A stretch of 64,000 nucleotides of DNA from Rhodococcus marinonascens NBRC 14363 (GTDB lineage Bacteria > Actinomycetota > Actinomycetes > Mycobacteriales > Mycobacteriaceae), in assembly GCF_001894885.1 (NCBI RefSeq), contig NZ_BCXB01000020.1, positions 31,637 to 95,636 of the forward strand. Direction: 5' to 3'. Under the pieces are notes generated by a model, which ran no database searches, was not told the origin of the DNA, and saw only the letters and a list, made by a program, of their open reading frames with translations. The position numbers and the translations under genes were made by a program. Of this stretch, positions 15,263-24,901 are shown in pieces (within the stretch, counting starts at the first letter, position 1; each line of letters opens with the position of its first letter).

Positions 15263-16306
15263 ATGAGTGCGACGTTGTCATTGACTCGCCTGACCCGGCA
15301 TCACCCCGGTCAGCAGCATGCCGCCCTGGCGGACATAGATCTCGAGGTTCCGGCCGGCTCGTGTACAGCGATTCTCGGACCCTCGGGCTCGGGGAAGAGC
15401 ACAGCACTGCGGCTGATCGCCGGACTCGATGCCCCGACAAGCGGATCGGTGGCCCTCGACGGCGTCGACGTCACCGCGTTGCCCCCGGAACGGCGTGGCA
15501 TCGGAATGGTGTTCCAGAGGCCACTGCTCTTCCCTCACATGTCGGTCATCGACAACGTGGGGTTTGCGGCCCGGGCGTCCGGGCGGTCACGCTCGGCTTC
15601 GCGTTCGAGTGCCCGCCGCTACCTAGACCTGGTGCACCTGTCCGAGTTCGCCGATCGCCCGGTCGGCGCAATCTCGGGTGGGCAGGCCCAACGCGTCGCC
15701 CTCGCGCGCTCCCTGGCCGGCGCCCCGAAGGTGTTGTTGCTCGACGAGCCGTTCAGTGCGCTCGATTCCGTTCTGCGCGAAGACATGTATCAACTGGTTC
15801 GGGAGATCCGGAAGGAACTGTCGCCGACCATCGTTCTCGTCACCCACGATCGGCATGAGGCCGCCGTGCTGGCGGACTCGGTGGCAGTGCTGATCGGCGG
15901 CGTTCTCGAACATCACTCGGATGTGAGTTCCGCCTATACCCAACCGGCGACGCTGGCGGTCAACCGATTGATGGGAGGAATCAACGAGATTCACGGACGA
16001 CTCGACGATGGCGTGCACCACTCCGACCTCGGCGCCCTGGAATTGCCGCAGGCCGGACCGGTGCACGATGACGGACCCGCGGTTCTGCTGATCCGGCACG
16101 AAATGATCCGCATCGTCGATCACTCGCCGCGACTGCCGAGCGGGGTGATCAGTGATGTGCGCCCGACCGGGCTTCGCTGCATCGCGGACGTACGGGTGGG
16201 GTCGGTGACGGTGTGCGCCGAACTCTCTACCGGAGCCACTGCCAGTGTGGGTGCCGAGGTCGGACTCGAGATACCCCTCACGGCGCGAACCGCCGTCACA
16301 CGGTGA
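15263..16306 (+). CDS. ABC transporter ATP-binding protein
   Basis: A 347-residue importer ATPase. Walker A is GPSGSGKST (about 39-47), Q-loop VFQRP, signature SGGQAQRVALARSL, Walker B VLLLDEPFSALDS and the switch His in LVTHDRHEA. The C-terminal third (about 240-347) is a TOBE-like domain typical of CUT1/MOI-type importers. It ends the operon of binding protein, two permeases and ATPase. The substrate is not predictable; no riboswitch or regulator gene sits beside it. Confidence 0.92.
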   Translation: MSATLSLTRLTRHHPGQQHAALADIDLEVPAGSCTAILGPSGSGKSTALRLIAGLDAPTSGSVALDGVDVTALPPERRGIGMVFQRPLLFPHMSVIDNVGFAARASGRSRSASRSSARRYLDLVHLSEFADRPVGAISGGQAQRVALARSLAGAPKVLLLDEPFSALDSVLREDMYQLVREIRKELSPTIVLVTHDRHEAAVLADSVAVLIGGVLEHHSDVSSAYTQPATLAVNRLMGGINEIHGRLDDGVHHSDLGALELPQAGPVHDDGPAVLLIRHEMIRIVDHSPRLPSGVISDVRPTGLRCIADVRVGSVTVCAELSTGATASVGAEVGLEIPLTARTAVTR

Positions 16307-16367
16307 CGCAGGATCCGAGGTGCCGTTGGTGCTGATACCGAGTCAGATTGCACCGTAGTACGGCAGA

Positions 16368-17126
16368 ATGCCGCGAATGCCCGAATCTCCGAGTAGTCCG
16401 ATCCCCTATCCCTCACCTCCCCTCGCGCAGAAGGGCAAGCCAGGGTTGGATCTGAAGCCGCCGTTCTGGATCGTCCTCGGGGTCTTCCTCGGTGACCTGC
16501 TGTGGATACTTCCGATCCATGTGGGCGGAATGCCCCTGACTGTGGTGGTGTCTCTCGCTGCGAGGGGAATCGGCTGGTTCTTCCTTGAACGAGCCCGGCG
16601 GTCCGGAAGGGTCCAAGCATGGCACTGGATGCTCGCAGGCGGCGGGTCGCTCTTGTCGGCGCTGGCGGTTTTCGGCCTTCTCTATGCGGCGACCGACAGT
16701 GATGTCTTTGCGGTATTGGCGGGGATCCTTGGGATGACCGGGCTGGCGGGTGGCCTCATCGCGGTCATCGTCATGCTCGTCGTTGCAGCCACACAACGGT
16801 CGGATTCTGCGGCCGTGGTCGGGGTTCCTCGGGGGCAGATGGTCTCGCCGATTGTTGGCTACTCTGCGGAGGGGCAGCCGATCTACGGTCCGCCGGTCTT
16901 CATGGAGTCGCGGAATACCGACACGAATGTGTTCGCGATCCTGACGCTCGTATTCGGCATTCTCGGTGGGCTGCTGGGAATCGTGTTCGGCCACATCGCG
17001 TTGAGTCAGATTCGTCGAACCGGTGAACAGGGTCGCGGCATGGCGGTCGCGGGCTTGGTGCTCGGTTACTTCTTTCTGGCGGGGTGGATCATCTTCCTCA
17101 TCGCGCTTGCCGACTCTGGGCTCTGA
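16368..17126 (+). CDS. DUF4190 domain membrane protein
   Basis: A 252-residue membrane protein. A Pro-rich N-terminus leads into two or three helices, then a second soluble stretch with SAEGQPIYGPPV, and a C-terminal DUF4190 domain: two helices around LVFGILGGLLGIVFGHIALSQI and GRGMAVAGLVLGYFFL (about 195-245). The domain is common in actinobacteria and its role is unknown. Its last 29 bases overlap the convergent radical SAM gene. Confidence 0.85.
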   Translation: MPRMPESPSSPIPYPSPPLAQKGKPGLDLKPPFWIVLGVFLGDLLWILPIHVGGMPLTVVVSLAARGIGWFFLERARRSGRVQAWHWMLAGGGSLLSALAVFGLLYAATDSDVFAVLAGILGMTGLAGGLIAVIVMLVVAATQRSDSAAVVGVPRGQMVSPIVGYSAEGQPIYGPPVFMESRNTDTNVFAILTLVFGILGGLLGIVFGHIALSQIRRTGEQGRGMAVAGLVLGYFFLAGWIIFLIALADSGL

Positions 17127-18555
17127 CACCGACATCGTGGCCAGTTGCAACGGACAGCGGCAGAAGCTTTCGGAGCGAGGCATTCTCATCCGGGTCGAGT
17201 ACGGAGTGCTGCGCGCATGCCGGCACCAATTTGCCGGTCTCCGGATGCGCCATCGTGTATGTGCAGGCGGCCAGTCTCTCCTGCGTTGCCCGTATCGCCG
17301 GATCGTCGGCGGGGGTGCCCGCCTGCATCATCGCCCACGCCGGGGCGACATCCGCGGCATCCATGAACCGGTGTACGACGAATGTCATGGGGTGAACTTC
17401 GCGGCGAATCAGCGCCGCGAACAGCAATCGCACACCCCCGCAGCGCCGAACGAGGCTGCCAGCCCAGCGTGCCGCCACGACGTATCCTCTCGGGTACGCG
17501 AGAAGAACACGTCCCACCCGGATCGCGAGCAGCGCAGGGTGGGTGCCACCGAAATTCACGCCACCCAGATGGGCGTAGAAGTCGTCGCGAGCACGAACCT
17601 CCGCATCGACGTCGGCATCGACAAACGGGTACCAGTGGTCGCCGAAGGTGAATCCCAATGCTGTTCTGTTGCAACGTGGTTCGCCAAACTGGATGGCGCC
17701 GTACGCGACCCGCTGGCCGAGTCCGCGCTCGATCTGTTGCCATACCGCGTCGATATCGACGTCGCGGTACCCGTCATGCCATCGCCTGCTGTCGCCGACG
17801 AACGCGGCCGGCTGGAACGAGAGCATCGAATAGTCCATTCCGACAACGTCGCGGACCACATCGGACACCTCGTCGAGGTTTTCGGGTGTGACAGTCATGT
17901 TGTGCGCCAGGTACGCTGCGACGCCGTGTTCTTCTCGTAGCCGTGCGAACATCTCGGTGAAACGACGGCGGTAGTCGCTGAGGTCCGACTCGCGGCGGGG
18001 TCGTGGGATGCCGCGACGCCCGCGCATCAACGAGTCGAAATGCGCGGCGAAGGACACTCTTCGGAACCGTCGGCGACCGGCCGCGTCGACGACGACATTC
18101 CGGAGGTAGTCGTAGTCGAAATCGCCGTGCGTGAACGACATCGGCTCGCGGCCATGATCGCGCATGATTTTCAGGGCCGCGGCGTGGTCCTCGGGTGAGA
18201 GCAGACTGACTTCGCCGCCGATCAGTTGGGCGTGCGCGCGCGGACCTCGTTCGGCCGCCAGGAAGGCCATTTGCGACTCGACCTCACGCAGCGTGTGCTC
18301 GCCGTCGACGCGGACCTTGTTCGCGTCGACGCTGTGATAGCACGGTGTGCAGGTCAGGTTGCATTTCGGGAAAACGCCGTGGGTGCCCTCGCATCCCACC
18401 GCGTGCCGTCCGAGCGCCTGCGCCGGAGTCTTCACACCCTCCGGAAGCTCACTCCAGCGCCGGTCCAACGCCGCCCGCGTACGCGAATCCACCGGGCGGG
18501 TGGCTCGGACCACCCGTCGCAGGGTGGTGAACACGCGTGATCGGATCGGCGCCAT
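17098..18555 (-). CDS. Radical SAM domain protein
   Basis: A 485-residue radical SAM enzyme. The 4Fe-4S ligands are CNLTCTPCYHS (C-x3-C-x2-C, near residue 66), with the SAM-contacting stretch AQLIGGEVSLLSPEDH after it. The region after the barrel (about 300-485) has extra cysteines, including RRCGGVRLL, AACTYTM and VPACAQHSV, which could hold a further cluster. No known subfamily was matched, and no peptide substrate gene is evident nearby. The ATG at 18553-18555 is chosen because GGGGAG lies 4 bases upstream. Convergent with the DUF4190 gene. Confidence 0.82.
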   Translation of the reverse strand: MAPIRSRVFTTLRRVVRATRPVDSRTRAALDRRWSELPEGVKTPAQALGRHAVGCEGTHGVFPKCNLTCTPCYHSVDANKVRVDGEHTLREVESQMAFLAAERGPRAHAQLIGGEVSLLSPEDHAAALKIMRDHGREPMSFTHGDFDYDYLRNVVVDAAGRRRFRRVSFAAHFDSLMRGRRGIPRPRRESDLSDYRRRFTEMFARLREEHGVAAYLAHNMTVTPENLDEVSDVVRDVVGMDYSMLSFQPAAFVGDSRRWHDGYRDVDIDAVWQQIERGLGQRVAYGAIQFGEPRCNRTALGFTFGDHWYPFVDADVDAEVRARDDFYAHLGGVNFGGTHPALLAIRVGRVLLAYPRGYVVAARWAGSLVRRCGGVRLLFAALIRREVHPMTFVVHRFMDAADVAPAWAMMQAGTPADDPAIRATQERLAACTYTMAHPETGKLVPACAQHSVLDPDENASLRKLLPLSVATGHDVGVRAQSRQAR

Positions 18556-18634
18556 CGACTCCCCTGCTGTTCGGTTCTGCAAGCGTAAACCCGCCGGGGC
18601 GCGGGGGTCATTCCCCGGCGGGTGATCGATGCGT

Positions 18635-20704
18635 TCAGCGGCTCAGCCGACGCGGATCCAGGTCCAGTCGTCGCAGTAGTTGCGCGTTGAGTGCGACGAC
18701 GATGGTGGAGATTGACATCAGGATCGCCGCCACTGCGGGTGAGATGGCGACGCCGGCGAAGGCGAGAGCGCCGGCCGCCAGGGGGACGGCGATGATATTG
18801 TACCCCGTCGCCCACACGAGGTTCTGCCACATCTTGCGGTAGCTCGCGTGGGAGAGGTCGATGATCGAGAGCACGGCGCGAGGGTCGTCGGCGGCGAGAA
18901 CCACTCCCGCCGATTCGATGGCGACGTCCGTGCCTGCCCCGATCGCGACTCCGACGTCCGCACGCGCCAGCGCGGGTGCGTCGTTGACGCCGTCGCCGAC
19001 CATTGCCACCCGGTGTCCTCGCTGCTGGAGTGCGGCGACCTGGGCGTCCTTATTCTCCGGCAGCACATCGGCGAACGCCTCGTCGATGCCCAGGTCGGAG
19101 GCGACGGCGTCGGCGACCTGTCGTGCGTCGCCGGTGATCATCGCGACCTTCACACCGCGGGCGTGGAGTGCGTCGATGGCCTGACGGGACTCCTCGCGCA
19201 CGGCGTCCTCGAGCGCCACCGCTCCGAGAACGGAGCCGCCACGGACGACGTGGAGCACGGACGCGCCGCGGTTGATCCAGGTCGCGGTTGTGTCCGTGAC
19301 ATCCTGCGGCACAGTGACGTCGAGGTCGGAGAGCATCGCCGGTCCGCCGACCGACACCGCCTCGCCGTCGACAACGGCCCGCACTCCGCGTCCGGGTAGC
19401 GACCGGAACTCGGAGGCGGTGCGGCGTTCGCCCACGGGCACTTTCGCCGCAGCCTCGGCGACGATGGCGCGCGCGACTGGGTGCTCGCTGTCGGCCTCGA
19501 CGGCACTGGCGAGGGCCAGAAGTTCCCGCTCGGTGTGGCCGACGGTCGCGACCACTCCGGTGACAACGTGCCTGCCCTTTGTGAGCGTGCCGGTCTTGTC
19601 GAACAGGACGATATCGACGCTGCGCATGCGTTCGAGAGCCATCCGATCTTTTACCAGCACTCCGGCTTTCGCCGCACGTTCGGTCGAGATAGCGATCACC
19701 AGGGGTATCGCCAAGCCGAGCGCGTGGGGGCAGGCGATCACGAGAACGGTCACCGTCCGGACGACCGCCTCGTCCACATTGCCGATCAGCGACCAGACGA
19801 TGAACGTGAGAATGCCTGCGAGCGAGGCGAAGTAGAACAGGAATGCCGCCGCGCGGTCGGCGAGAGCCTGGGCCCGGGACGACGACGCCTGCGCATCGGC
19901 GACCAGACGTCGGATCCCGGCGAGCGCGGTGTCCTCCCCGACCGCGCCGACCGAGATGCGCAGCGCGCTGTCGGTCGCGACGGTACCGGCGACGACGGTG
20001 TCGCCGACGGTCCGATTCACCGGTGTCGACTCGCCGGTGATCATCGACTCGTCGACCTCCGCCTGTCCGTCCTCGACCGTGCCGTCGGCCGGGATGCGTC
20101 CACCGGCCCGGACCAGAACCAGGTCGCCGGTGGACAACTCAGAGATCGGGACTTCGGTGATGTCGTCGTCGGTGATCTTGTCAGCGGTGTCCGGTAGCAG
20201 CGCTGCCAACGCGTCGAGGGCACCGGACGCCGACCCCAGCGCCCGCATCTCCAGCCAGTGGCCGAGCAGCATGATGACGACGAGAAGCGCTAGCTCCCAC
20301 CAGAAGTCGAGGTTGAATCCGCCGAGCCCGAGAGTGGTCACCCACGAGGCGAGGAACGCGACGGAGATGGCCATGCCGATCAGCAGCATCATGCCGGGCT
20401 GCCGGGATTTCAGCTCGCTCCAGCCTCCGGTGAGAAACGGTGCACCGCCGTAGAAGAAGATGACGGTGCCGAGTACCGGCGGAATCCACGACGCCCCGGG
20501 GAAGTCGGGAATGGTGTAGCCGAGGAGGTCGGCGACCATGGGACTGAACGCGACCACCGGTACCGACAGCAGCAGGCTGAGCCAGAACTTCCGCCGGAAC
20601 ACCTCGCCGTGGGCACCGTGTCCTGCGTGCCGATCCGTATGTTCGGTGTGGTCGTGATCGGTGTGGTCTAGCTGTGATGCGTGCTGCTGATGATTGTGAG
20701 ACAT
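18635..20704 (-). CDS. copB: Heavy-metal P-type ATPase, CopB-type
   Basis: A 689-residue P1B-type ATPase. The N-terminus is His-rich (about residues 2-32) in place of a CxxC domain. The membrane metal site is CPH (VIACPHALGLAIP, near 327), typical of the CopB/P1B-3 group, often tied to copper or silver export. The phosphorylation motif is DKTGTLTKG (near 375), the TGES loop is ITGESTPVN, and the hinge is [12 protein letters not shown]. It lies 35 bases after csoR in the operon copZ-copA-csoR-copB. The ATG has a GGGGGAG site. Confidence 0.92.
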   Translation of the reverse strand: MSHNHQQHASQLDHTDHDHTEHTDRHAGHGAHGEVFRRKFWLSLLLSVPVVAFSPMVADLLGYTIPDFPGASWIPPVLGTVIFFYGGAPFLTGGWSELKSRQPGMMLLIGMAISVAFLASWVTTLGLGGFNLDFWWELALLVVIMLLGHWLEMRALGSASGALDALAALLPDTADKITDDDITEVPISELSTGDLVLVRAGGRIPADGTVEDGQAEVDESMITGESTPVNRTVGDTVVAGTVATDSALRISVGAVGEDTALAGIRRLVADAQASSSRAQALADRAAAFLFYFASLAGILTFIVWSLIGNVDEAVVRTVTVLVIACPHALGLAIPLVIAISTERAAKAGVLVKDRMALERMRSVDIVLFDKTGTLTKGRHVVTGVVATVGHTERELLALASAVEADSEHPVARAIVAEAAAKVPVGERRTASEFRSLPGRGVRAVVDGEAVSVGGPAMLSDLDVTVPQDVTDTTATWINRGASVLHVVRGGSVLGAVALEDAVREESRQAIDALHARGVKVAMITGDARQVADAVASDLGIDEAFADVLPENKDAQVAALQQRGHRVAMVGDGVNDAPALARADVGVAIGAGTDVAIESAGVVLAADDPRAVLSIIDLSHASYRKMWQNLVWATGYNIIAVPLAAGALAFAGVAISPAVAAILMSISTIVVALNAQLLRRLDLDPRRLSR

Positions 20705-20739
20705 GCCCGCTCCCCCGGATGTCGTCTTCGGAATCGATT

Positions 20740-21081
20740 TCAGGAACGCACGAGTCGTGCGATCGCGTCGGTTGCTTCCTTGATCTTCACGTCCTTCTCG
20801 GGGCCGCCCGCGACGGCGGCGTTGACGACACAGCTACCGATGTGGTCTTCGAGGAGGCCCAGCGCCACGGCCTGTAGTGCCTTGGTCATCGCGGAAACCT
20901 GGGTGAGGATGTCGATGCAGTACTTGTCGTCCTCGACCATCCGCTGGAGACCCCGGGCTTGCCCCTCGATGCGGCGCAATCGCTTGAGGTAGTCGTCCTT
21001 GGCGCTGACATATCCGTAGTCCGGTTGTTCGGCGACCGGTTCTTCGGTACCCGGTTGTTCGGCGACTTGTTCTTCGGTCAT
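20740..21081 (-). CDS. csoR: Copper-sensing repressor, CsoR family
   Basis: A 113-residue all-helical DUF156/CsoR repressor. The copper ligands fit the C-H-C pattern: Cys in DDKYCIDILTQ (about 55), then His and Cys in LEDHIGSCVVNA (about 80 and 84). The N-terminus adds a short acidic repeat (EQP...AEQP). In this family Cu(I) binding releases DNA. It sits 5 bases after copA and before copB, and a CsoR-like site is present at 23632-23651 before copZ, so it probably controls the whole operon. Confidence 0.92.
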   Translation of the reverse strand: MTEEQVAEQPGTEEPVAEQPDYGYVSAKDDYLKRLRRIEGQARGLQRMVEDDKYCIDILTQVSAMTKALQAVALGLLEDHIGSCVVNAAVAGGPEKDVKIKEATDAIARLVRS

Positions 21082-21086
21082 GGCTA

Positions 21087-23348
21087 TTATTCTCCTGCCG
21101 GTGAGGTGAGTGATCGGAATCGGCGCAGGCGCAGACTGTTGCTGACCACGAACACCGACGAGAACGCCATGGCGGCCCCGGCGATCATGGGGTTGAGCAA
21201 GCCTGCGGCAGCCAGGGGCAGCGCGGAGACGTTATAGGCGAAGGCCCAGAACAGGTTGCCCTTGATGGTGCCCAGGGTCTTGCGGGACAGTCGAATAGCG
21301 TCGGCTGCGGCGCGCAGATCGCCGCGGACCAGGGTGAGGTCGCTGGCCTCGATCGCGACGTCGGTGCCGGTGCCCATCGCGAGACCGAGATTGGCCTGTG
21401 CGAGCGCGGCGGCGTCGTTGACTCCGTCGCCGACCATGGCGACCACTTTGCCCTCGTCTTGCAACCGCTTGATGACGTCGAGTTTGTCCGCGGGAAGTAC
21501 CTCCGCGATCACCTCGTCGATGCCCACCTGGTCGGCAATCGTCCTTGCTGCAGAAGCGTTGTCACCGGTAAGCATGATCGGCGTGAGTCCGAGTCGGCGG
21601 AACTGCGACACAGCCTCGCTCGACGTCGGCTTGACGGTATCGGCGACCACGAGGACGCCACGGGCGGCACCGTCCCAGCCGATTCCGACTACGGTCCGCC
21701 CGGCTGACTCGGCGCCGCGCACCTCTTGCTCGAGTTCCGGCGACAGGTGCAGCGACCAGTCGCGGAGCAGTTTCGGGCGACCGACGACCACCGCATGTCC
21801 GTCGATCACACCCTGGACACCGAGGCCGGCGATGTTGTTGAACTGGTCGACGTCGGGAAGTGTCCCGAGCCGTTCCTTCGCCTCGCGGGCGATCGCCCGT
21901 GCGATGGGGTGCTCGGAGGAGTTCTCGAGAGCGCCCGCGAACCTGAGTACACGTTCCTCGTCCTCGCCGTCTGCGGGAATTACCTGCTGCAACGACATCT
22001 TGCCGGTGGTGACGGTGCCGGTCTTGTCGAGGACGATGGTGTCGACGCGCCGGGTGGATTCGAGAACCTCGGGGCCCTTGATGAGGATGCCCAGTTGTGC
22101 GCCTCGGCCGGTGCCCACCATCAGCGCGGTGGGTGTTGCGAGGCCAAGGGCGCAGGGGCAGGCGATGATCAGGACGGCGACAGCTGCCGTGAATCCGGCG
22201 GCGACAGAACCGCCGATAGCGATCCAGACGCCAAGCGTCGCGAGCGACAACGCGATTACGATCGGAACGAAGATGCCCGAGATCCGGTCGGCCAGGCGCT
22301 GCACTTCGGCTTTGCCGGTCTGGGCGTCCTCGACCATCCGTGCCATCTGAGCTAACTGGGTGTCTGATCCGATCTGCTTGGCGCGCACGATGATTCGTCC
22401 ACCGACGTTGACCGTCGCCCCGGCCACCTCGGCGTCGGGTGACACCTCGACAGGAACGGATTCGCCGGTGAGCATCGAGGCGTCCACCGCGGACGTACCT
22501 TCGACCACTATGCCGTCGGTGGCGATCTTCTCGCCGGGCCGCACGACGAACCGGTCACCGACGACGAGTTCGTCGATGCTGATCTGCTGCTCGACGTCGC
22601 CCCGCAGCACCGACACGTCCTTGGCGCCGAGATTGAGGAGTGCGCGGAGCGCCGCGCCGGAGCGCCTCTTCGCGCGGGCTTCGAAGTACCGGCCCGCGAG
22701 AATGAAGGTGGTGATGCCGGCTGCTGCCTCGAAGTAGATGTTGCTGCTGCCGTCGGTGCGGGAGATTGTGAGCTCGAATGCGTGGGTCATTCCGGTTATC
22801 CCGGCCGTACCCCAGAACAGGGCGTAGAGCGACCAGCCGAGCGCGGCGAGGGTGCCCATCGACACCAGCGTGTCCATGGTCGCGGTGCCGTGCCGCAGAT
22901 TCGCCCAGGCCGCTTTGTGGAAGGGCCACGCCCCCCACACCACAACCGGAGCCGCGAGGGTGAGTGAGAGCCACTGCCAGTTGGGGAACTGCAGGAAGGG
23001 AATCATCGCCATTGCGATGACCGGCACGGTCAGGACCGCCGAGATGATCAGCCGCTGTCGCAGCGCCGCCGCAGGGTCGTCCTCTTCCTGCTGCGGGGCT
23101 GCTTCCTCGGTCTGCGGCAGCCGTGCGCCGTATCCGGTCTCCTCGACGATCGTGACGAGGTCGTCGGGTGAGACGTCGCCGGTGTAGGAGACGCGAGCCT
23201 TCTCGGTGGCGTAGTTGACCGTAGCCGTTACGCCGTCGAGCTTGTTCAGCTTTCGCTCGATGCGGTTCGCGCACGACGCGCAGGTCATGCCGGTGATAGC
23301 GAGCTCGACCTGCTGGTCAGCCTTGGAGGTGGCGGTATCGGGGTTCAT
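21087..23348 (-). CDS. copA: Copper-exporting P-type ATPase CopA
   Basis: A 753-residue P1B-1 ATPase for Cu(I) export. One N-terminal metal-binding domain contains [12 protein letters not shown] (about 18-29). The membrane site is CPC ([16 protein letters not shown], near 400), with DKTGTVTTG (near 445), the actuator TGES ([10 protein letters not shown]) and the hinge [12 protein letters not shown]. The ATG at 23346-23348 shares its A with the copZ stop (TAATG), so copZ and copA are coupled. The upstream extension of the frame is Arg-rich and overlaps copZ. Confidence 0.94.
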   Translation of the reverse strand: MNPDTATSKADQQVELAITGMTCASCANRIERKLNKLDGVTATVNYATEKARVSYTGDVSPDDLVTIVEETGYGARLPQTEEAAPQQEEDDPAAALRQRLIISAVLTVPVIAMAMIPFLQFPNWQWLSLTLAAPVVVWGAWPFHKAAWANLRHGTATMDTLVSMGTLAALGWSLYALFWGTAGITGMTHAFELTISRTDGSSNIYFEAAAGITTFILAGRYFEARAKRRSGAALRALLNLGAKDVSVLRGDVEQQISIDELVVGDRFVVRPGEKIATDGIVVEGTSAVDASMLTGESVPVEVSPDAEVAGATVNVGGRIIVRAKQIGSDTQLAQMARMVEDAQTGKAEVQRLADRISGIFVPIVIALSLATLGVWIAIGGSVAAGFTAAVAVLIIACPCALGLATPTALMVGTGRGAQLGILIKGPEVLESTRRVDTIVLDKTGTVTTGKMSLQQVIPADGEDEERVLRFAGALENSSEHPIARAIAREAKERLGTLPDVDQFNNIAGLGVQGVIDGHAVVVGRPKLLRDWSLHLSPELEQEVRGAESAGRTVVGIGWDGAARGVLVVADTVKPTSSEAVSQFRRLGLTPIMLTGDNASAARTIADQVGIDEVIAEVLPADKLDVIKRLQDEGKVVAMVGDGVNDAAALAQANLGLAMGTGTDVAIEASDLTLVRGDLRAAADAIRLSRKTLGTIKGNLFWAFAYNVSALPLAAAGLLNPMIAGAAMAFSSVFVVSNSLRLRRFRSLTSPAGE

Positions 23349-23587
23349 TACAGCTCCTTTGCGTCGGCGAGCTCGGTGACCTGGTAGCCCGCTTCTTCGA
23401 CGGCGCCGGCGACGGCGCTCGGGTCGAGGGGGGCGGTGCTGTCGATAGCGACCTTGCCAGTGGCGAGGTCGACGTCCACGGAGACGACTCCGTCGAGGGA
23501 GCCGATCTCCTCGCGAACCGAGGACACACAGTGGCCGCACGTCATGCCGGTGACGGTGACGGTGGTGGTGACGGTGGAGGTGCTCAT
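23348..23587 (-). CDS. copZ: Copper chaperone CopZ-like HMA protein
   Basis: A 79-residue heavy-metal-associated domain protein with the Cu(I)-binding motif GMTCGHC (residues 14-20) and the usual beta-alpha-beta-beta-alpha-beta length. It should carry Cu(I) in the cytoplasm to CopA. First gene of the copper operon; its promoter region carries the CsoR-type palindrome. Confidence 0.92.
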   Translation of the reverse strand: MSTSTVTTTVTVTGMTCGHCVSSVREEIGSLDGVVSVDVDLATGKVAIDSTAPLDPSAVAGAVEEAGYQVTELADAKEL

Positions 23588-23631
23588 GGGACCGTGCCTC
23601 TCTTCTCGGTGATTGCTTCGACTACAAAAAC

Positions 23632-23651
23632 TACCATACCCCCCTACGGTA
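23632..23651 (-). promoter_or_regulatory. CsoR-type operator before copZ
   Basis: TACCATACCCCCCTACGGTA has TACC/GGTA ends and a C-run core, the layout of CsoR operators (A/T-flanked G/C runs). It is 45 bases upstream of the copZ start and would overlap the promoter, whose upstream part reaches the 3' end of the nucleoside hydrolase gene at 23654. Confidence 0.75.
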
Positions 23652-23653
23652 TT

Positions 23654-24670
23654 TTACAAGTGTTCGTGATCACTGGCTGGGGTTTGCTCCGCGCCGCTAT
23701 CTACCGCATCCGACAGGCCGGCTCCGTGCTCCGGATCGCCGATCCGCTCCAGCGCGTCGACGACCAACCCCCAGAACCGTTCGAAGTCGAGCTCGAGTGC
23801 GGCGGATGTGAGGCAGCCGTCCGGCGCCGGTGCGCGGAAATCCGCGACCGTCATGCCGAGGGTGAGGGTGCCGGTGGTTTCGACCGAGATCGGGACCGGC
23901 ACGGCGCGGACGATCGTCGGGTCGATGACGTACGCCACGGCGCACGGGTCGTGCACAGGTGGAGCGTCGAAACCCTGCGCGCCCTTGTATCTCCGTCCGT
24001 AGAACTCGAGGAGCTCACCGACGAACCGTGCCGGTCTGGTGCCGACAGCCGCGATGGCGTTTGTCACCTCCGAGGTTGCGCGGGCCTGATGGGTGACGTC
24101 GAGGCCCACCATGACCACCGGCCATCCCGCGCTGAACACGATGTGCGCGGCCTCGGGGTCGACGATGATGTTGAACTCGGCGACCGCGCTTCGGTTGCCG
24201 ACGTGGACGCCACCACCCATCAGCACAACCCTCTGGACCCGCTCGATAATTCTCGGCTCCTTGCGCACGGCGAGTGCGAGGTTTGTCAGGCAGGCGGTCG
24301 CCACCAGCGTCACCGTGCGGTGCTCGTGGGCCATGACCGTGTCGATGATGAGGTCGACGGCATGACGCCTGTCGAGCTCGATCGTCGGCTCCGGGAGTTC
24401 CGGGCCATCGAGGCCGGACTCACCGTGAATGCTCGGCGCAGTCACAAGCTCGCGAATGAGCGGACGCTCGGCACCGGCGGCGAACGGGACGTCCGCGATC
24501 CCGGCAACGCGGGCAACCGCGAGCGCGTTCCGCGTGACCTTCGGCAAGGTTTGGTTGCCGGCGACGGTGGTGACGGCGAGCAGTTCGATCTCGGGGTTGC
24601 CGTGAGCAAGCAGGAGGGCGACGGCGTCATCGTGTCCTGGGTCGCAGTCGAGGATGATCTTCTTGGGCAT
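23654..24670 (-). CDS. Inosine/uridine-preferring nucleoside hydrolase family protein
   Basis: A 338-residue nucleoside hydrolase, which cleaves the N-glycosidic bond of ribonucleosides. The N-terminal calcium/ribose motif is IILDCDPGHDDAVALLLA (residues 5-22). The central VVLMGGGVHVGNRSAVAEFNIIVDPEAA stretch and a C-terminal HDPCAVAYVIDP are the other conserved blocks. Exact base preference cannot be told. The ATG at 24668-24670 has AGGAG 7 bases upstream; the long upstream frame is noncoding in character. It lies just upstream of the copper operon on the same strand. Confidence 0.9.
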   Translation of the reverse strand: MPKKIILDCDPGHDDAVALLLAHGNPEIELLAVTTVAGNQTLPKVTRNALAVARVAGIADVPFAAGAERPLIRELVTAPSIHGESGLDGPELPEPTIELDRRHAVDLIIDTVMAHEHRTVTLVATACLTNLALAVRKEPRIIERVQRVVLMGGGVHVGNRSAVAEFNIIVDPEAAHIVFSAGWPVVMVGLDVTHQARATSEVTNAIAAVGTRPARFVGELLEFYGRRYKGAQGFDAPPVHDPCAVAYVIDPTIVRAVPVPISVETTGTLTLGMTVADFRAPAPDGCLTSAALELDFERFWGLVVDALERIGDPEHGAGLSDAVDSGAEQTPASDHEHL

Positions 24671-24855
24671 GTCTGGGCTCCTCCGCCTTCTCTGGTCATC
24701 GAGTCTGCGTAGCGGTCGAACCCACACTACTCGCGGAAAGTTTGTGTCGGCGAAATAGCAATGTGCACAATGTATTTCGCTAGATCGTTGAAAACGCACG
24801 CGATGTAACCCCGATGCGCCTGCTCCGCCATCGTCTACGGCCATCAAATACCTTG

Positions 24856-24871
24856 TTTGACGGCCGTCAAA
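24856..24871. promoter_or_regulatory. Perfect 16-bp palindrome upstream of methyltransferase
   Basis: TTTGACGGCCGTCAAA is a perfect palindrome ending 30 bases before the methyltransferase start at 24902. A further TCAAA half-site occurs 7 bases upstream of it (24844-24848). This is typical of an operator for a TetR- or GntR-like repressor, but no regulator gene is adjacent. Confidence 0.65.
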
Positions 24872-24901
24872 TGTGGCTACCCACGTTTCATGGAGGGGAG
24901 C

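Noticed and set aside
23531..24712. Plus-strand frame opposite the nucleoside hydrolase and copZ
   Set aside because: It crosses two well-supported minus-strand genes and lacks recognisable content.
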